From Periconia sp. R9002 (taxonomy: Eukaryota > Ascomycota > Dothideomycetes > Pleosporales > Periconiaceae): DNA of 64,000 nt. The notes below the pieces were generated by a model. That model saw nothing but the letters and a program-made list of their open reading frames with translations. It was not told the origin of the DNA and ran no database searches. The stretch lies in the NCBI GenBank assembly GCA_023627715.1, contig JAMAHW010000104.1:62001-126000 (forward strand). Direction: 5' to 3'. The translations under genes and the position numbers were made by a program. Positions 24,736-36,642 of this stretch are shown one piece after another; position 1 is the first letter of the stretch; every line of letters starts with the position of its first letter.

Positions 24736-25129
24736 GCAAGATTGTCGACAGTATAAAAGAGGTAGTTTTCTTTTTTCTTTTTTCTTTTTCATACTCGGTC
24801 TTGGGTTGGGGCGTTGGTGGAAACTTTTTAGCTGTAGACATTATGATAGAATGAATCTCGTTATGTTAAGCACTTCCTCTCCTCTCTTCAACAAAACACC
24901 TTCCTCCTCCACCAGTACCGCCAAACATTATTGAAAAACTTCTTCTAAGTTCTACAGCATATACTGTAAAAATTAGGTCCAGCATGCACATCTCACAATT
25001 GAACACACTTCAATTCCACCTACCCTAACAAATCAAGACCCCAAACCCCAAATTCCTCAAAAGAGGGTACCCTCATAGTTCCCAATTTCATCCAAACCCC
25101 CCCAAACTCCACCAACTCCCATTACCCCC
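24736..25129. other. Convergent spacer at right cluster edge
   Basis: About 0.4 kb of A/C-rich sequence between the HR-PKS stop and the 3' end of the next gene. A T/C-rich stretch lies at 24764-24790, just after the stop. No gene is seen. Confidence 0.6.
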
Positions 25130-27806
25130 TCATCCGAAAAACTGTCTCCCACTCTCCATCTCTCTCCTCCACTTCTCCAAATCCAACACCCTCCTCACCT
25201 TCCTAGATGAAGACGCACCAACACCCTCCTGCATCTCGCTCCCCGCTTCTCCCTTCGGTGACACTTTCTGCCGGGTCACTCCCCGTCGAGACTCGGCATA
25301 ATCGTTCAACGACCATGGCTCAAAAACACTCGAGGGCCTTGCCGAAAAGGTCGGGGCATTGTCGTTACTCGCGTGATCCCGTGGTTGGAACCTACGTGGT
25401 TGATCGCTGGAGAAATCTAATCAAAGATATATGAACACCTGAACATGCGTAAGGTACTTCAAGGGATGCCTTCTCACCTTCACGGTTCTTGCTATTCAGT
25501 GTGCGCGCCACTTTTGCAGCTTGAAATTCCGAGTTCTCCCTTTGGAAAGATTTCGGCTTATGGGGTATCGGAGTCATAATAACCGACCGACGATCATGAT
25601 CATCACTGGACTCTCCGAAAAAACCGGCATGATCAAAACCCAAACGACAACCGCCGTCTTGCGATTTACAAATCTTACAGCCGGCAAGGGCAGGGTTGGA
25701 AGGCTTAGCGTTGCCTTCACTTGTGTGTCCAACAAAACTCTTTGTTCTCGAATCCCAGACTGGCCATTTATACGGTGATTTGTTCTCGATCCCTCCGCGT
25801 CTGTCGTTGACTGGCTGTTTTCCAGAAGTATAGCGGCGGGGTGATAGAATAGGGCTATATGGTCTTCCAGGCTTCGGTGCTTCGGGTAGAAAACCAGCAT
25901 GCTGTACCCTTTGAGATGATTTTCCATGCTCCGACAGCAATTGGGTGAGTTGATGGCTTTGTCGGTCGACAAGTGAAAGTAAAGTATGGAGCCTGGTCAA
26001 CTAATTCGCGGATACAGGTCAGTAAAGATTCATCTTGGATTCATTCCAATGAGCTACCAGAAGCCCAAGGCACTACACCGTGCAGTGTCCCCCCTTCTAG
26101 CAACTTTACGGAGAAATATAACTCACCTGTTGTCCAAGACGACTCATGGCGTCAGAATCCGAATGAGAAATGAACGATGACGATAGAGGCTGGTTCAATA
26201 GGCTACCCTCCACGTCCTGGGCTCCAGATGGCTGGGGTGGAGGCGAAGGCCTTGATTGAACGTCCAAAGCCAGGCCCGGCTGGGATCTATTCCACAATGA
26301 TTTCCGCAAGTCCTCCGGCGATATCAACATTGTAACATCTGTACGCCGCGATAGTTCCCTGAAAAAGGCCACGTCGCGGGCCTGGATGTATACACGAACT
26401 AAAGCGCTTGGATCGTGAGCTTCTCCCACGTTGGAGTCACTGGCATCTATTGAGCTCGATATGGGCATGTACGTAGTTGATAATGGAGAATTTCGCGATA
26501 GTAGTGACGACAGTTCAGATAACGAAATTCCTAGGTCTTCTTGGATTTCACCTGCCCATGCTGCGTCATCTGGAGGTATGTTAGTCAATCTTGCATCAAT
26601 TTTTCATGGTTTTCACAGTCGGTCGGAGAGTGGGCGCAAGAACCCAAGCTGATACGGTCCAGACATTTACTTGGCTTACTCACTCTGCTCAGATCCCGGT
26701 GCCTCTTCGAAAATTTCACGGCCCAATATAGGATATTCAGCATTGGTATCATGGATACTTGACTCCGAAGATGCAGCAAGATTTGCAGCAACTCCGTCTC
26801 TCCAACGTGTGCGAACATTCTTGATCTGCCCGACAATACGATTTACCTTACGCTTCCAAAAACGCCCATCAGTTGAAGCTTTTACGACAAACTTTCCAAA
26901 GCGTCTGCCATAAAAGCGCGGGGCGTTCTTGAGGTCCGATCTATTCTAAGCTCGGCCTGGAGCGACAGGCCTTTGTACGGTCCGTTGTGTCTCTCGATCG
27001 TCAAATCTTCGTAGCCTCTGCGGGACACTGACCCGCGCATTTGAATTGATCTCATTATTGTGGCCGTGTCCTTCCGGGCCAGAGCTGGAAGAGCTTGCAT
27101 TCTGTATGCGTTGTGGAAAGGATGTTGACCCTGCAGCATCTTTTCCCGCAAGAAGGTAGAATTTACGCCGTGAGGGATCTACGAATTTGACAGATAGTTC
27201 CGGTGATGTTGAACGGTCGAGCCCTGATATCTTATTTCATTAGTTTATGTCGTATCAACATCCGTGTTCGTGCCAACTTACATGTGGCCGGTATTCAAGG
27301 CTTTGCCTTCCTCTACTTGGCGGCGGTGACGCTCCCTCATCGCGGACCGCGGTCGTGGGTCTCAGGGGTGGAAAAAGCTCACCAGTAGGAAAACTACGCA
27401 CATGATCTTCGAGGTATACCCCAGGCTGGTTTGGACGCACTGGCTCAATACCTGCATGCGACGAGTTTTCCTGGTGGCGGCTGGATTCCCCTGTTTGCGA
27501 AATAGGGGTGGTGGCAGTACAAACTATTTCAACATGATGTTTGATCTCCTGAGAAGGTCCGCCCCCATCTTGTGAGCTTCGGCCAGTCTCGTCACGTCTT
27601 TCCCTCCGCACATTCATATCAGGTCTCCGTGATGCCACGCCTCCTCCATGCTGCCTTCTCACATCTGTCATGAACCGTGAAAGCGGGCTCCGTAATTCGC
27701 CGATATGCGCAAACGTGCCATTAGGCTGACGGATGAAATCTCCTTCCGGGTTGTCGAATAGTGTTGTCCCGCTTTCGTTCGATGGGGTGGGTCTTGGGGA
27801 GGTCAT
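25130..27806 (-). CDS. Unknown multi-exon protein with in-frame TAG or non-canonical intron
   Basis: I do not recognise this protein. A chain of well-spliced exons fits: 27806-27282, 27230-26684, 26569-26127, 26000-25478 and 25416-25130, with matching phases throughout (about 775 codons). Exon 2 contains an in-frame TAG at 26948-26946. Either the gene is broken there, or a further 87-nt intron (27032-26946, weak donor GTCAGT, acceptor CTTAG) removes the stop and leaves about 745 aa. The reading on both sides is protein-like: SVKFVDPSRRKFYLL before it and APRFYGRRFGKFVVK after it. The N-terminus is polar and disordered, a leucine-rich helical stretch crosses the exon 3/4 junction, and a CKICKSQDGGC cluster lies in exon 4. 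It converges on the HR-PKS; a role in the cluster is not indicated. Confidence 0.65.
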
Positions 27807-28515
27807 ATTGGTGAATTGTAAAGCGAAGGTCTGTTTGCTATCAATGATTTCGACGAACGTGTAGCGAGAGATGCGGCGAACAATAATACGAGTATGTATG
27901 TTTGTAGTTATGTGCATGTAAGGGAGAGAGGGAAGTAAAAGAAGGCTCAGGAAGAAATGTTACGGAATGATTGTTCAAAGAAGGAAGTGGCAAACGATCG
28001 CAACCAAACTTCCCCTTCCTTTTCCCGCCCTCAATCTTCCTCTTCTTTTCATCCAGGTTTCCTCCATCTAAAAAATTCCAAGGTTACTAAGTGTATGGTT
28101 ATTCAAAGAAGGAAGGAACAAACGTTCCCCCCTCCAAGTTTTGCGACTCGCCACTCCCCCCTCCATCAATTTTCGCTCAAGTACCATACCCTACTGCACA
28201 TCACCACCTCATCGCGGGAACAAGATACTAGAACGAAAAATTCTATTTCAAGAGCTACCCTAGTGTGTAAGACGGATCGGTCCATAGTGACAAAATGATG
28301 AGCGAAAAAGAAGATCCCCGTTACAAGACCACCATTCCACACAACCCACCAATTTACTGAGCAGCACTAGGGATAGCTGGGTGTCCATGTAAATCCAAAA
28401 TTCAAATCAAGAAGAAGAAGAGAATTGAAGGGAAGATTGAAGGGAAGAGGGAGAGCGTTGCGTTGGTCAAGTTTGCTCTCGTCCTCCGCAGGCACAATCA
28501 CATATTGTTCATCCT
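27807..28515. other. Intergenic region
   Basis: About 0.7 kb holding the promoter of the unknown gene to its left and the 3' region of the small secreted protein gene to its right. No coding exon is recognised. Confidence 0.55.
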
Positions 28516-28896
28516 TTAAAAATCCTTCTTGATGCTCGTCGTTCCCTTAGGTGGGTAAATGCACTGTCCTTCAGGAAGACGACGAGCATCGTCGGGGTTC
28601 AAGTTGGCTCCATGAGCTATATCACCCTCACATATCAGCAAACTTGCACGAATGAATTTTTGGAGTTTTTACTCACGGTAATAATGCTGTGCAGCCTGTC
28701 CAGGCACGAGATACACCACCGCGGCGTTGGGTTCGAGGTTGTACTCGGAGAAGAGGGAGGGTGAGTGGTGGGAGAGGATGTTTTTGTCGGCTTTGCAATC
28801 CTCAATGTTGCGGTACTGGTTGAACTTGGGGTTCGCGCCGGCTGAGACGCCGAGGGCGAGGAGGGAGGGGAGGACGATGGTGGTGAAGGTCTTCAT
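28516..28896 (-). CDS. Small secreted protein, effector-like
   Basis: Two exons (28896-28677 and 28616-28516; GTGAGT donor, 60-nt intron) give a 106-aa protein. The N-terminus MKTFTTIVLPSLLALGVSAG is a clear signal peptide with an SAG-type cleavage site. The mature part of about 87 residues has only two Cys (one in EDCKAD, one in GQCIYPP), which could form one disulfide. There is no transmembrane segment or GPI signal. Without the intron the frame stops two codons after the donor; with it the frame runs through to a natural end. I do not recognise a family. Role unknown; small size and secretion make it a candidate apoplastic or effector-type protein. Confidence 0.7.
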
Positions 28897-30675
28897 TTTG
28901 AGAAGGTGGCAGGCAGCGAGTGTATGTATGTAGCGAGGGTGAGTTGGTTGGAAGAAGCGATTGTGTGAGCTGTTGAGTTGTGTAGTCGAAAAGAGGTGGT
29001 TTCCGTCACTCTTATATAGACGAAAATATATAGTAGGAATAGGTAGGTATGTATATGGTTGACGTTTAAGCGCCGCATTGAAAGCAACGGAGTTTGAATG
29101 TTTTCCGTGGGATGAAGATGTAGAGGGTCTCTCTCGTGCGGAATGTTATACATCAATTTCCTGTTTAGGTATGGAAGCCGTTAGTAGGTGGGAGCGGGTC
29201 GCGGAAAGTTGCTTGAGGAGTTTGGGGAGAAGGGATTTTCCTTCTTTTCTTTTTCTTTTTCTTTTACTAGATGCTGGGAGGCTGAGTAGGGCTGCTGCGC
29301 TTTTTTTTCCTATTTGTAGATGGGAGATTGGTTGGGGGTGGTGGGTTCTTTTGGCCCCTACTTCCTCCGTCGTTTTCCACGCAAAAATCAATATCAAAAT
29401 CTACGTCTTCATTTATATTCACGTCCTTGCTTGTATTTCATCAAACAGCTTTGTGCTACGTACGCTACAGTTACTATTTATTTCCGTATAATCACTGAAG
29501 ATACTATACATTTGGCAGATTATAAAGATAGACGTTTGTTATATACGCGATGTATGAACGTGTAGATCTTGAAATGGATCGATCGGACGAATGAAACTGA
29601 GTATCATAGTGAATACATGATGGCGCAGCACTGGCGAGCACAGATCTCCAAATCCATAGTCGAATCTACATACTAGAACCCTACATTTCAATCACATGTT
29701 AAATCAGCCCTGCGGGATACATGCGCCACATTGCCTGTCTATACGGCATTCGCTTCCCCAGGCGCCTACAGATGCAGCTAAAGTAAAACCAAAAAGTAAT
29801 ATTTTAATATACGAAACAAAACTATCAACGGATACTCTGCTTCTATGTAGGCCCGTGCTTGTATATGTAACTATTCCCTGAAGTGCCCATTTACTAGATT
29901 TGGCACTAGTGAAACGAAGTTTGGGCTGGGACTGTGTTTATGCTGGCGGGTTCGTATAGATGTATAGTCAGTGATCAACATGTGTGTGTCAACGGACTTG
30001 AAGCGGGTAGACAGTTCCTTGCAATCATATTTGTTTAGGTAGGTAGGTGGGAAATTGGTGGTGCCCTTGGGGTTGGAAGTATGGGAGCAAAGCAGAAGGT
30101 GGAACTTGGAATAAGCAGAAAATGAGTTAAGGGAGAGATGTAAGGGGGAGGGGTTGGAGACACAAACAAGGCATGCGCACGGCTATAGATGGAAATACTA
30201 GACGGGAGAGGGGACAGACCGACGGACCGACCCATCGACTTTTTCTACATTGAGTAGTTCCCGTATATGCGTTCTTGCTTGCTGCACAATCTGACTCACA
30301 GCTATGTTCCACACACACACACACACACACACACACATGCTTCACAAAAACTGTCTCTCTCAACCCAATCATCCCGCTCTTCTTTTTCTACAAACTAGCA
30401 ATTGGGAAGAAGCATGCCCAAGTCTCCTTCGTTTAAACCCCTCACGCACCACGTCCCGTGAATGGTATGGCTCTCGGCAAGACGGGATGTAAAAAAGAAG
30501 AAACGCCCCCCAAAAGCCTTGTTACAGGCGAGCAAAGACAGAAGACAAAGCATAAAACAATGAAGAATGCACCCCTTCCATCCCCCCCGCGCTGTGATGA
30601 GTCCTCATTACTCGTTAAAGACACAATTAAATGAAATGAGCGGTGAAGCAATACTTTGGTGCGCATGTGACGAGC
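28897..30675. other. Long intergenic region with microsatellite
   Basis: About 1.8 kb without a supportable gene: promoter of the small secreted protein gene on the left, 3' flank of cullin-1 on the right. It contains T/C-rich tracts near 29240-29310 and a (CA)n tract at 30310-30337. Short open frames look incidental. Confidence 0.6.
30310..30337. repeat. (CA)n microsatellite
   Basis: About 14 uninterrupted CA units, in intergenic DNA downstream of the cullin gene. Likely length-variable between isolates. Confidence 0.9.
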
Positions 30676-33302
30676 TTATGCCAGGTACCCGAGTTCGTCA
30701 CCCTCCAAACGTTCCAGATACTCCTTCTCGAGAAGGATGTCGATGCATTTTTTGATATCGGGCACGCGGGGCATGAAGCGGCTCTTGATTTGTTGGATGG
30801 TTTCCGAGACAAGCTGTTGGTGCTTCATCTTCTTGCGAGACTTCATGATACGCACAATCGCAGACTAGGCAAAGTTAGTGTACCTCTTGAGAGCGGCGGT
30901 GCTGATGGCAATACATACCTGCATTAGCAGCTTACGGTCCTCCTCGATCGTCTTGTGAGTATCCTCGGTCTCTTGCTTCTGCTCGCCCTTGATTGCGATG
31001 TTCAAATTGATCTTTATCTTCTTGGGCTTGAAACCATAGTTCAATTTGTAGGATGTGCCCGACTCGGGTTTGGCCCCTTCAGGCTCCGCGGTTAGCACTT
31101 TAGCCTTGATGAAGACACCTATGCTGGGATCCAACGTGTCCTTATCCAACTTGGTGGCCTCGGCGATTTCATCGTAGGCAACAGTTTCGCTGTCGTTGAA
31201 CAGGAGCAGAATGGCCATCTGGAATGTCGAAACTTGAAGCGTGGGGGACGCCTTTTGACCTGCCACTTTGCAGTAGTTGGCCTTCATCTCGCCCTTTGAC
31301 AAGTGCCACAGCCACGTAAGTTTACGACCTTGGTGTTTGTTGTTGTAAAATCGTGAAAAGCGCTCATAGGTCTGCACGATTAGTTGCGGAGGTGTAAAGG
31401 AGGTCGTGGGGTTGTTCAGCGGCCAGAAACCAGTACCGAGGATGTGATAGGTAGCATCGACACTGTTCTTGAGATCTCCTTCGTCCAGCGTCTTTGACAG
31501 CCAATCTTTGTACGCACTGTTGAGATCTTTTGAAATCTGCATGTCCTGAAACATGCGCTGGAGCTTGTTGGTGTACTCAAAACCGCAAGCCTCCTTGAGC
31601 TTGGAGATCATGGTAGTTTCCGAATCATCTGATGCCGAAGTGGCTTGGACAAGACGTTTGGCGAGCATGCGTGAGTAGAATTTCTGGAAAACATCCTTGT
31701 CTTCGATGTACTTGAAGACAGTCATGACCTGACTCAAGAGGTTTTCGATGTTATCTTCCTCGTTCATCTTGGCACTCGACTTCTTCAACAATGTATCAGT
31801 GTATTTGGCGAGGAGTTCAGGCGATTTGTTGGAGCCAGATTTGCAAATCTTGTTGCGGTTGACAAACTCTCGGCATGCGTTATCGAGCGATCGGACGAAC
31901 TCAGATTCGCCGTTGAATGCACGGTTCACCAATTCCTGGTATTGTGTATGCACTTCAAGGAGAGCGTCGACATACACCTTGGGTTCTATCTTGTCGCCTT
32001 CGGCCGAGATCTTGTCCACGGCTTCGATACCGGCCTTGCGGACGTGGGTCTCAAATTTGGTGCGCAACGGGTCCAAGCCTTCGGGGATGCGCGCGAGCAA
32101 CTTGTACATGCGGCCGAGATCTTCCTGCTTGTCGTGATTCAACAAGTTCTGGAACTCGTCGCGCAGAGCTTCAGAGTGGTTCGTAATCAGAGCTTTCTCG
32201 CACGTACGCATGAGCGGAGTCATGATTTCGTTGAGGAGGTACAGGGGCACGCGGTCCTTCTCTTCCTCCAGTCGAGCCTCGGCCTTCTTCATGTACTCCA
32301 CAACGCTGTTTTCGGCAAGGAACTGCTTAGACTCATTGTTGTAGTACTCAGCGGTGGCCTCCAAAAACGGCTTCTCGAAGTATTCCTTGTATACATCCAG
32401 CGTTGACTTGGAGCTGTCCTGCTCATCCAGACCGAGCGACACAAAAGAGTCAACAATAGATTTGATGTAGCTCTGCTCAATGGTCTCGCCATTGCGCTGT
32501 TTCTCCACCAGCTTGAGAACCGATCGCATGACCGATTCCTGGGTGCCAATAAACATGTCCTCCTTCCACCGAACCAAATGTAGGGTATAGATATCGTAGA
32601 TGTGCTTCTTACCCTCATCCATCTCACGTTTCACCCAATGTCGATTCAGATAGCGGAACAAATGGTTGTTGTATTGGCCCGCGGTAGTGTACCGATTCCA
32701 TTCTTTGATGTAAAATGTGAGGAGAGCCTCGTCGGTGTGCTCTTTCGATCGGGCTTGCACATCCTTGAGGTGCGCCTTGAGGTACTCAATCAAATGCTGG
32801 TAGAGATCCTCACCCAGTAGGTGTGCCCCGCCTCGGTTGTTGTGCGCTGCGAATGAGGTACCGGCGACGGCCTTTTCTGCGGTACAGAAATTGTGAATGG
32901 CTGTGTATAAACCCATGTACGTTTTCATGTCCATGCCCCCTCGGAGGTTGGTCATGATTTTCTCGACGCCGGCCTCTAGATAAGCCCATCTGCAAGTGTA
33001 TGGTCAGCGAGAGGTCAAATTGTGCACACCGTCTGATATGAGGCTGGACAATAAATTATGCAGTTGAGCGAGGTATTGAATGCGGCGAGGAGGGATGAAC
33101 GGCGTATCGAGAATTCGAGGTAGAAGAATCGTTGGGGAAACAGCATCGTACAGTGACCCATTTGGATAGTGCAAGCTGGGGAGCCAGTCGGTGGCAGGCC
33201 GGTGGGACGTGATTCGGCACGAAACAAGGAAACTAGGATTATCACTTACGTTGCTTTAACGTCGTTCTTTGCGGGAACGGGGGGCATATTGGAAGACGCC
33301 AT
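30676..33302 (-). CDS. cul1: Cullin-1 (SCF ubiquitin ligase scaffold)
   Basis: Scaffold of SCF E3 ubiquitin ligases; it binds Skp1/F-box adaptors at the N-terminus and Rbx1/E2 at the C-terminus. Three exons (33302-33250, 32989-30919, 30864-30676) give 770 aa, the usual length. The N-terminal splice joins to [16 protein letters not shown], a cullin-1 signature. The last exon carries the neddylation region: [17 protein letters not shown], with the acceptor Lys in IMKSRK, then [12 protein letters not shown] and the C-terminal YLA typical of cullins. The 239-nt first intron is the longest I placed, but both ends fit. It is a single-copy housekeeping gene, orthologous to yeast CDC53, and unrelated to the neighbouring cluster. 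Confidence 0.96.
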
Positions 33303-34475
33303 GGTCTCGATGGGGGGCTTCGTCGCGTGCTCCGGGGCACCTTTCGGGGGCGACTTCTTGAGCTTGAAGAGCTTTATGTTTATGGCGTGCGACGTCGAGT
33401 CGGCAAAAGGGTCTGGCAGAGGGGCGGGTTGAGGATGGAGAGGTTGTGTCTCAGAAGGCGGGCGACAGTTGGATTATGTTTCGCCGTCTATGGCGGAGAG
33501 CGGAAAGCGGGTGGTAAGGCGGTGGAGGGGGTAAGCGGGGAAGGAGAGGTGATGTGAGAAGGCACGCGCGGCGGTTGTTGTCGTGACGGGGACGAACAAG
33601 GGCGGCGGTCCTGGGTGAATGGGAGACTCAGGGAGTGGGAGAGGGTGGACGGCGTGGAGGGCGCGGTCGAGGGCGTGCGGCGAGCTTTTGTACGGATGAG
33701 TGGTGAGTTCAGGCACCGATGGTGAGGTTTCTTGGCACTGGCGTCGGCCTAGGCTAACCACCAACTAAGCCGCATCGCACCCTCATACTCGCCCTCTTCA
33801 TCCTTCCGTCCTTCACTCAGTACGTACCGACAGGTATCTATTGCAACGGATCAAGACATTCATTCTTCAATCCCGTACCTAGTCCCGTGGTTTTTCCTTC
33901 CACGCATGGCGCCATGGGTAGACCACGGATGATCCCTGCCAGCATACATAGACAAGGCGATTGATAGTCTCGACGTGCAGGTAAGTAGGTAAGCAAAACT
34001 GACGAGTCACAGTTGAGTTATCTACCTACGTATGTAGGTGCCTACACACTGGATACATTTTCCATACTACTCAGAATATGAATTGTACAAACACCACATC
34101 TCCAAGATTCTCGAAACAAGTATGTACACAGTGGCCTCAAAGAGAAATTCGGGCGAAAATGATAGGGTTATGACGTCGTCGTCCATCGCCGCCATCACGA
34201 GATCTCAGACTCCATATACCATCTATCTATAAATGATATAATATACCTCTTCTCCTCACTACATCCTTCGAAACCTACCAACATCATCATCCAACCTCCC
34301 ATATTCGCAACCTACATACCAACATTTGAAACAATCGTTTCCACCAAGTCACGAGTTTTACAAAGTCACCAGTCACACCACCTCCCCAATCAAGAAGACA
34401 TCCAAAGCCATCCCAACCACCACAAAACCTAACTCCAGCTTCACAATCACAAACCAAAAAAACCAAAAAACCACC
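33303..34475. promoter_or_regulatory. Divergent promoter of cullin-1 and cupin gene
   Basis: About 1.2 kb between head-to-head starts. The part next to the cullin is G/C-rich and may include its 5' UTR. The part next to the cupin ATG is A/C-rich with many CCAAC/ACCA runs, typical of fungal leaders. No gene is recognised. Confidence 0.5.
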
Positions 34476-35081
34476 ATGCCACCCCTCTCCCTAACCCCCC
34501 TCACCACCCTCCGCCTCTCAGCCCACCAAATCCCCTCCCACGCCTACCTCCCAAACACAACCCCCCACTCGCACCCCCTCCTAATCTACCACTCCGCCTT
34601 CTCCTCCCCATCACCCTCCACCCCAGATTCCCTCGCCTCCCAAATCGAATCTCACCTCACCACCAACGCCCTAACCCCCCAATGGCGCTACACAATGTAC
34701 ACACGCACACACTACCACAGCACAACCCACGAAGTGCTCTGCGTGTACCGCGGGGGCGCGCGACTGCTATTCGGCGGGGAAGCGAATCCGGAGCGGGTCG
34801 AGGTTAGAGTCGGGAAGGGGGATTGCGTGGTTGTGCCTGCCGGGGTGGGGCATCGGTTGCTGGAGGATTTGAAGACGGATGGGGAGGCGTTTGGCATGGT
34901 GGGGGCGTATCCGGAGGGGTGCGAGTGGGATATGTGTTATGGGGGTGAGGAGGAGAAGGTCGAGAGAGAGAGGGTGGAGGGGGTTAGGTGGTTTGGGAAG
35001 GATGTGTTGTATGGTGAGGATGGGCCGTGTCTTTGGGGGTGGGAGAGGTTGAAGGAGGTTATGGCGAAGCGGGAGGAGTGA
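34476..35081 (+). CDS. Cupin-domain protein, YjlB-like
   Basis: Single-exon gene, 201 aa from the ATG at 34476, preceded by an A-rich leader with A at -3. The frame is open 150 nt further upstream, but that part is low-complexity and looks untranslated. The core is a single cupin beta-barrel: motif 1 is HYHSTTHEVLCVYRG (His, His and Glu as likely metal ligands) and motif 2 is GDCVVVPAGVGHRLL (the last metal His). Its layout resembles the bacterial YjlB family, small cytosolic cupins of unknown reaction. A metal-binding role is inferred from the conserved motifs. Codon use shifts from C/A-rich in the N-terminal half to G-rich in the C-terminal half. Confidence 0.8.
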   Translation: MPPLSLTPLTTLRLSAHQIPSHAYLPNTTPHSHPLLIYHSAFSSPSPSTPDSLASQIESHLTTNALTPQWRYTMYTRTHYHSTTHEVLCVYRGGARLLFGGEANPERVEVRVGKGDCVVVPAGVGHRLLEDLKTDGEAFGMVGAYPEGCEWDMCYGGEEEKVERERVEGVRWFGKDVLYGEDGPCLWGWERLKEVMAKREE

Positions 35082-35517
35082 ACGAATGTACCGCGCAGCG
35101 AGGTCTTGTTTCACGAACCTGAGGAGAGAATGTAACCAATATAACAATGTAACCAATATAACTACATGGATGTACTACAATGTGAAAATGAGGTCCGTTT
35201 CGTCTCCTCAAATAAGAAATCCCAGCTGCCCTTAGCTATGTATGCTGTACGCAATCCCGAAAGATACACTCCAAGGTGCGTTCCAACGATGTCAAGCATC
35301 TCATCCACACCTTGCCCGAAACAAGAAGCAGGAATTGAATTTGATCCTCACAGAGTATCGCTACCCTGGGTATCGACACAGGTGGGAGGGGGGGTAACGA
35401 AGCAGAAAAGAGTCCACATTTCATCTCAAGATTTTCTTTCCCACAAACAATCACAAGTTGCACAAGAATCCCACAAACAACTTCCATTCTTCCAAATTCA
35501 TCACTCAACAAGCCCAT
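35082..35517. other. Convergent spacer containing a dispersed repeat
   Basis: Between the cupin and the next gene, which converge. It holds a direct tandem duplication of TGTAACCAATATAAC at about 35132-35161 and one copy of a dispersed repeat at 35334-35397 (listed separately). Confidence 0.7.
35334..35397 (+). repeat. Dispersed repeat, copy A
   Basis: About 64 bp nearly identical, in opposite orientation, to 61250-61311. The shared core includes GATCCTCACAGAGTATC, a hairpin TCGCTACCC-T-GGGTATCGA, and a G-run after ACACAGGTGG. Flanks of the two copies are unrelated. It may be the end of a small non-autonomous element. Confidence 0.8.
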
Positions 35518-36642
35518 CTACCTCCCCCTCCCATCTTTAAAATCCACCAAATACCGCTTCTCCCCAAACGTATTCCCCTCTTCCCCTTCCAACCCCAGCA
35601 GACTATTCCCCTCACCATCCATGATGCGCACCAACGTAGGCCAAATCACAACCTCAGCGGGGGTAAAGAGGACAGGGACATACAACATTCCCGTCTCGAA
35701 ACTCGGAGTCCTACCGAAATGACGCTGCGGGTCGAGCTTGCCATGGCTCACGGCGCGATCCGACGACCAGTCGAATTTCCAGAAACTGGACTGGCTGAAG
35801 AGGGTGAATGCGAACTTTGCGCCTTGCCTCAGCACGTTTCGGAGATCGGAGAGGCGCGCGGTTTGGTGGAGGCCGTGGTGGGTGTTATCGTCGTGCGGGA
35901 TGGCGTAGGTGGAGAGGAGGGGGTCGAGGTCGTTCAGGGCGCGCTCGATGTTGGTGGTGCGCGAGTCGAAGTGGCTGAAGGCGTTTTCGACGTACGTGGA
36001 GTGGGATAAGGTGGCGGAGAGTTGTTTCCAGCGGGAGAAGAGGGCGAAGGTTACGGAATCGACTTCGTCGGGTTTTAGCGTGACGGCGCCTTTGCCGAGG
36101 GAGAAGCTTTGGAAGAGGCCTACGACTTCTGGGGGAAGGAAGGAGGATCCGGAGCTGTTGTGGATACCTAGCTTTAGGAGAAGGCTTCGGCTTAGGATCG
36201 TCCACGCGATGCAGAGTGACAATGCGGCTAGGGTGGTTTTCGAGTCACCTAGGAACGATCGGATTTGAGGCCATGGTACCATCACTCCAGGGCTGGCGTG
36301 CTCGATAACTGTTTGTGTCACGCCAGGGTAATTGGATCTGGGTGCATAGAATCTTCCTACATGCGAAGTGATACTTTCTTGTAAATTTGAATATTCTTCG
36401 GCGATGACGGCTGCTGAATCAGTTTCGAGTACACCATCAATTGAAAGCAGCCGTGCAGGAACCAGAGGGGAAGATCCTGCAGATTTCGGTTGAAACCTTG
36501 ACGACTGGGGTGGTTGCTCTTCCGAACGCGAATAGTCCTTTCTACGCCTCAGTTTGTGGAGGACGATAAATAGACGATGGGATTTTCGTCGACCACACGG
36601 TTTTTGTTGACCGTGGGAGGGCACACATGCATCCGCCATCAT
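35518..36642 (-). CDS. Conserved-looking hypothetical protein
   Basis: A 374-aa single-exon reading from a double ATG at 36642-36637. I do not recognise a domain. The first 80 residues are basic and polar. One hydrophobic segment (TTLAALSLCIAWTILSRSLL) could be a membrane helix or a buried core helix. The rest is mixed alpha/beta with Trp-rich stretches (SSFWKFDWSS; PAEVVIWPTLVRIMDG). The frame is long, has a protein-like composition and is free of low complexity, which supports a real gene. The true start may be in an upstream exon, since an open frame continues at 36866-36639 in another phase. It converges with the cupin gene. Confidence 0.65.
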   Translation of the reverse strand: MMADACVPSHGQQKPCGRRKSHRLFIVLHKLRRRKDYSRSEEQPPQSSRFQPKSAGSSPLVPARLLSIDGVLETDSAAVIAEEYSNLQESITSHVGRFYAPRSNYPGVTQTVIEHASPGVMVPWPQIRSFLGDSKTTLAALSLCIAWTILSRSLLLKLGIHNSSGSSFLPPEVVGLFQSFSLGKGAVTLKPDEVDSVTFALFSRWKQLSATLSHSTYVENAFSHFDSRTTNIERALNDLDPLLSTYAIPHDDNTHHGLHQTARLSDLRNVLRQGAKFAFTLFSQSSFWKFDWSSDRAVSHGKLDPQRHFGRTPSFETGMLYVPVLFTPAEVVIWPTLVRIMDGEGNSLLGLEGEEGNTFGEKRYLVDFKDGRGR

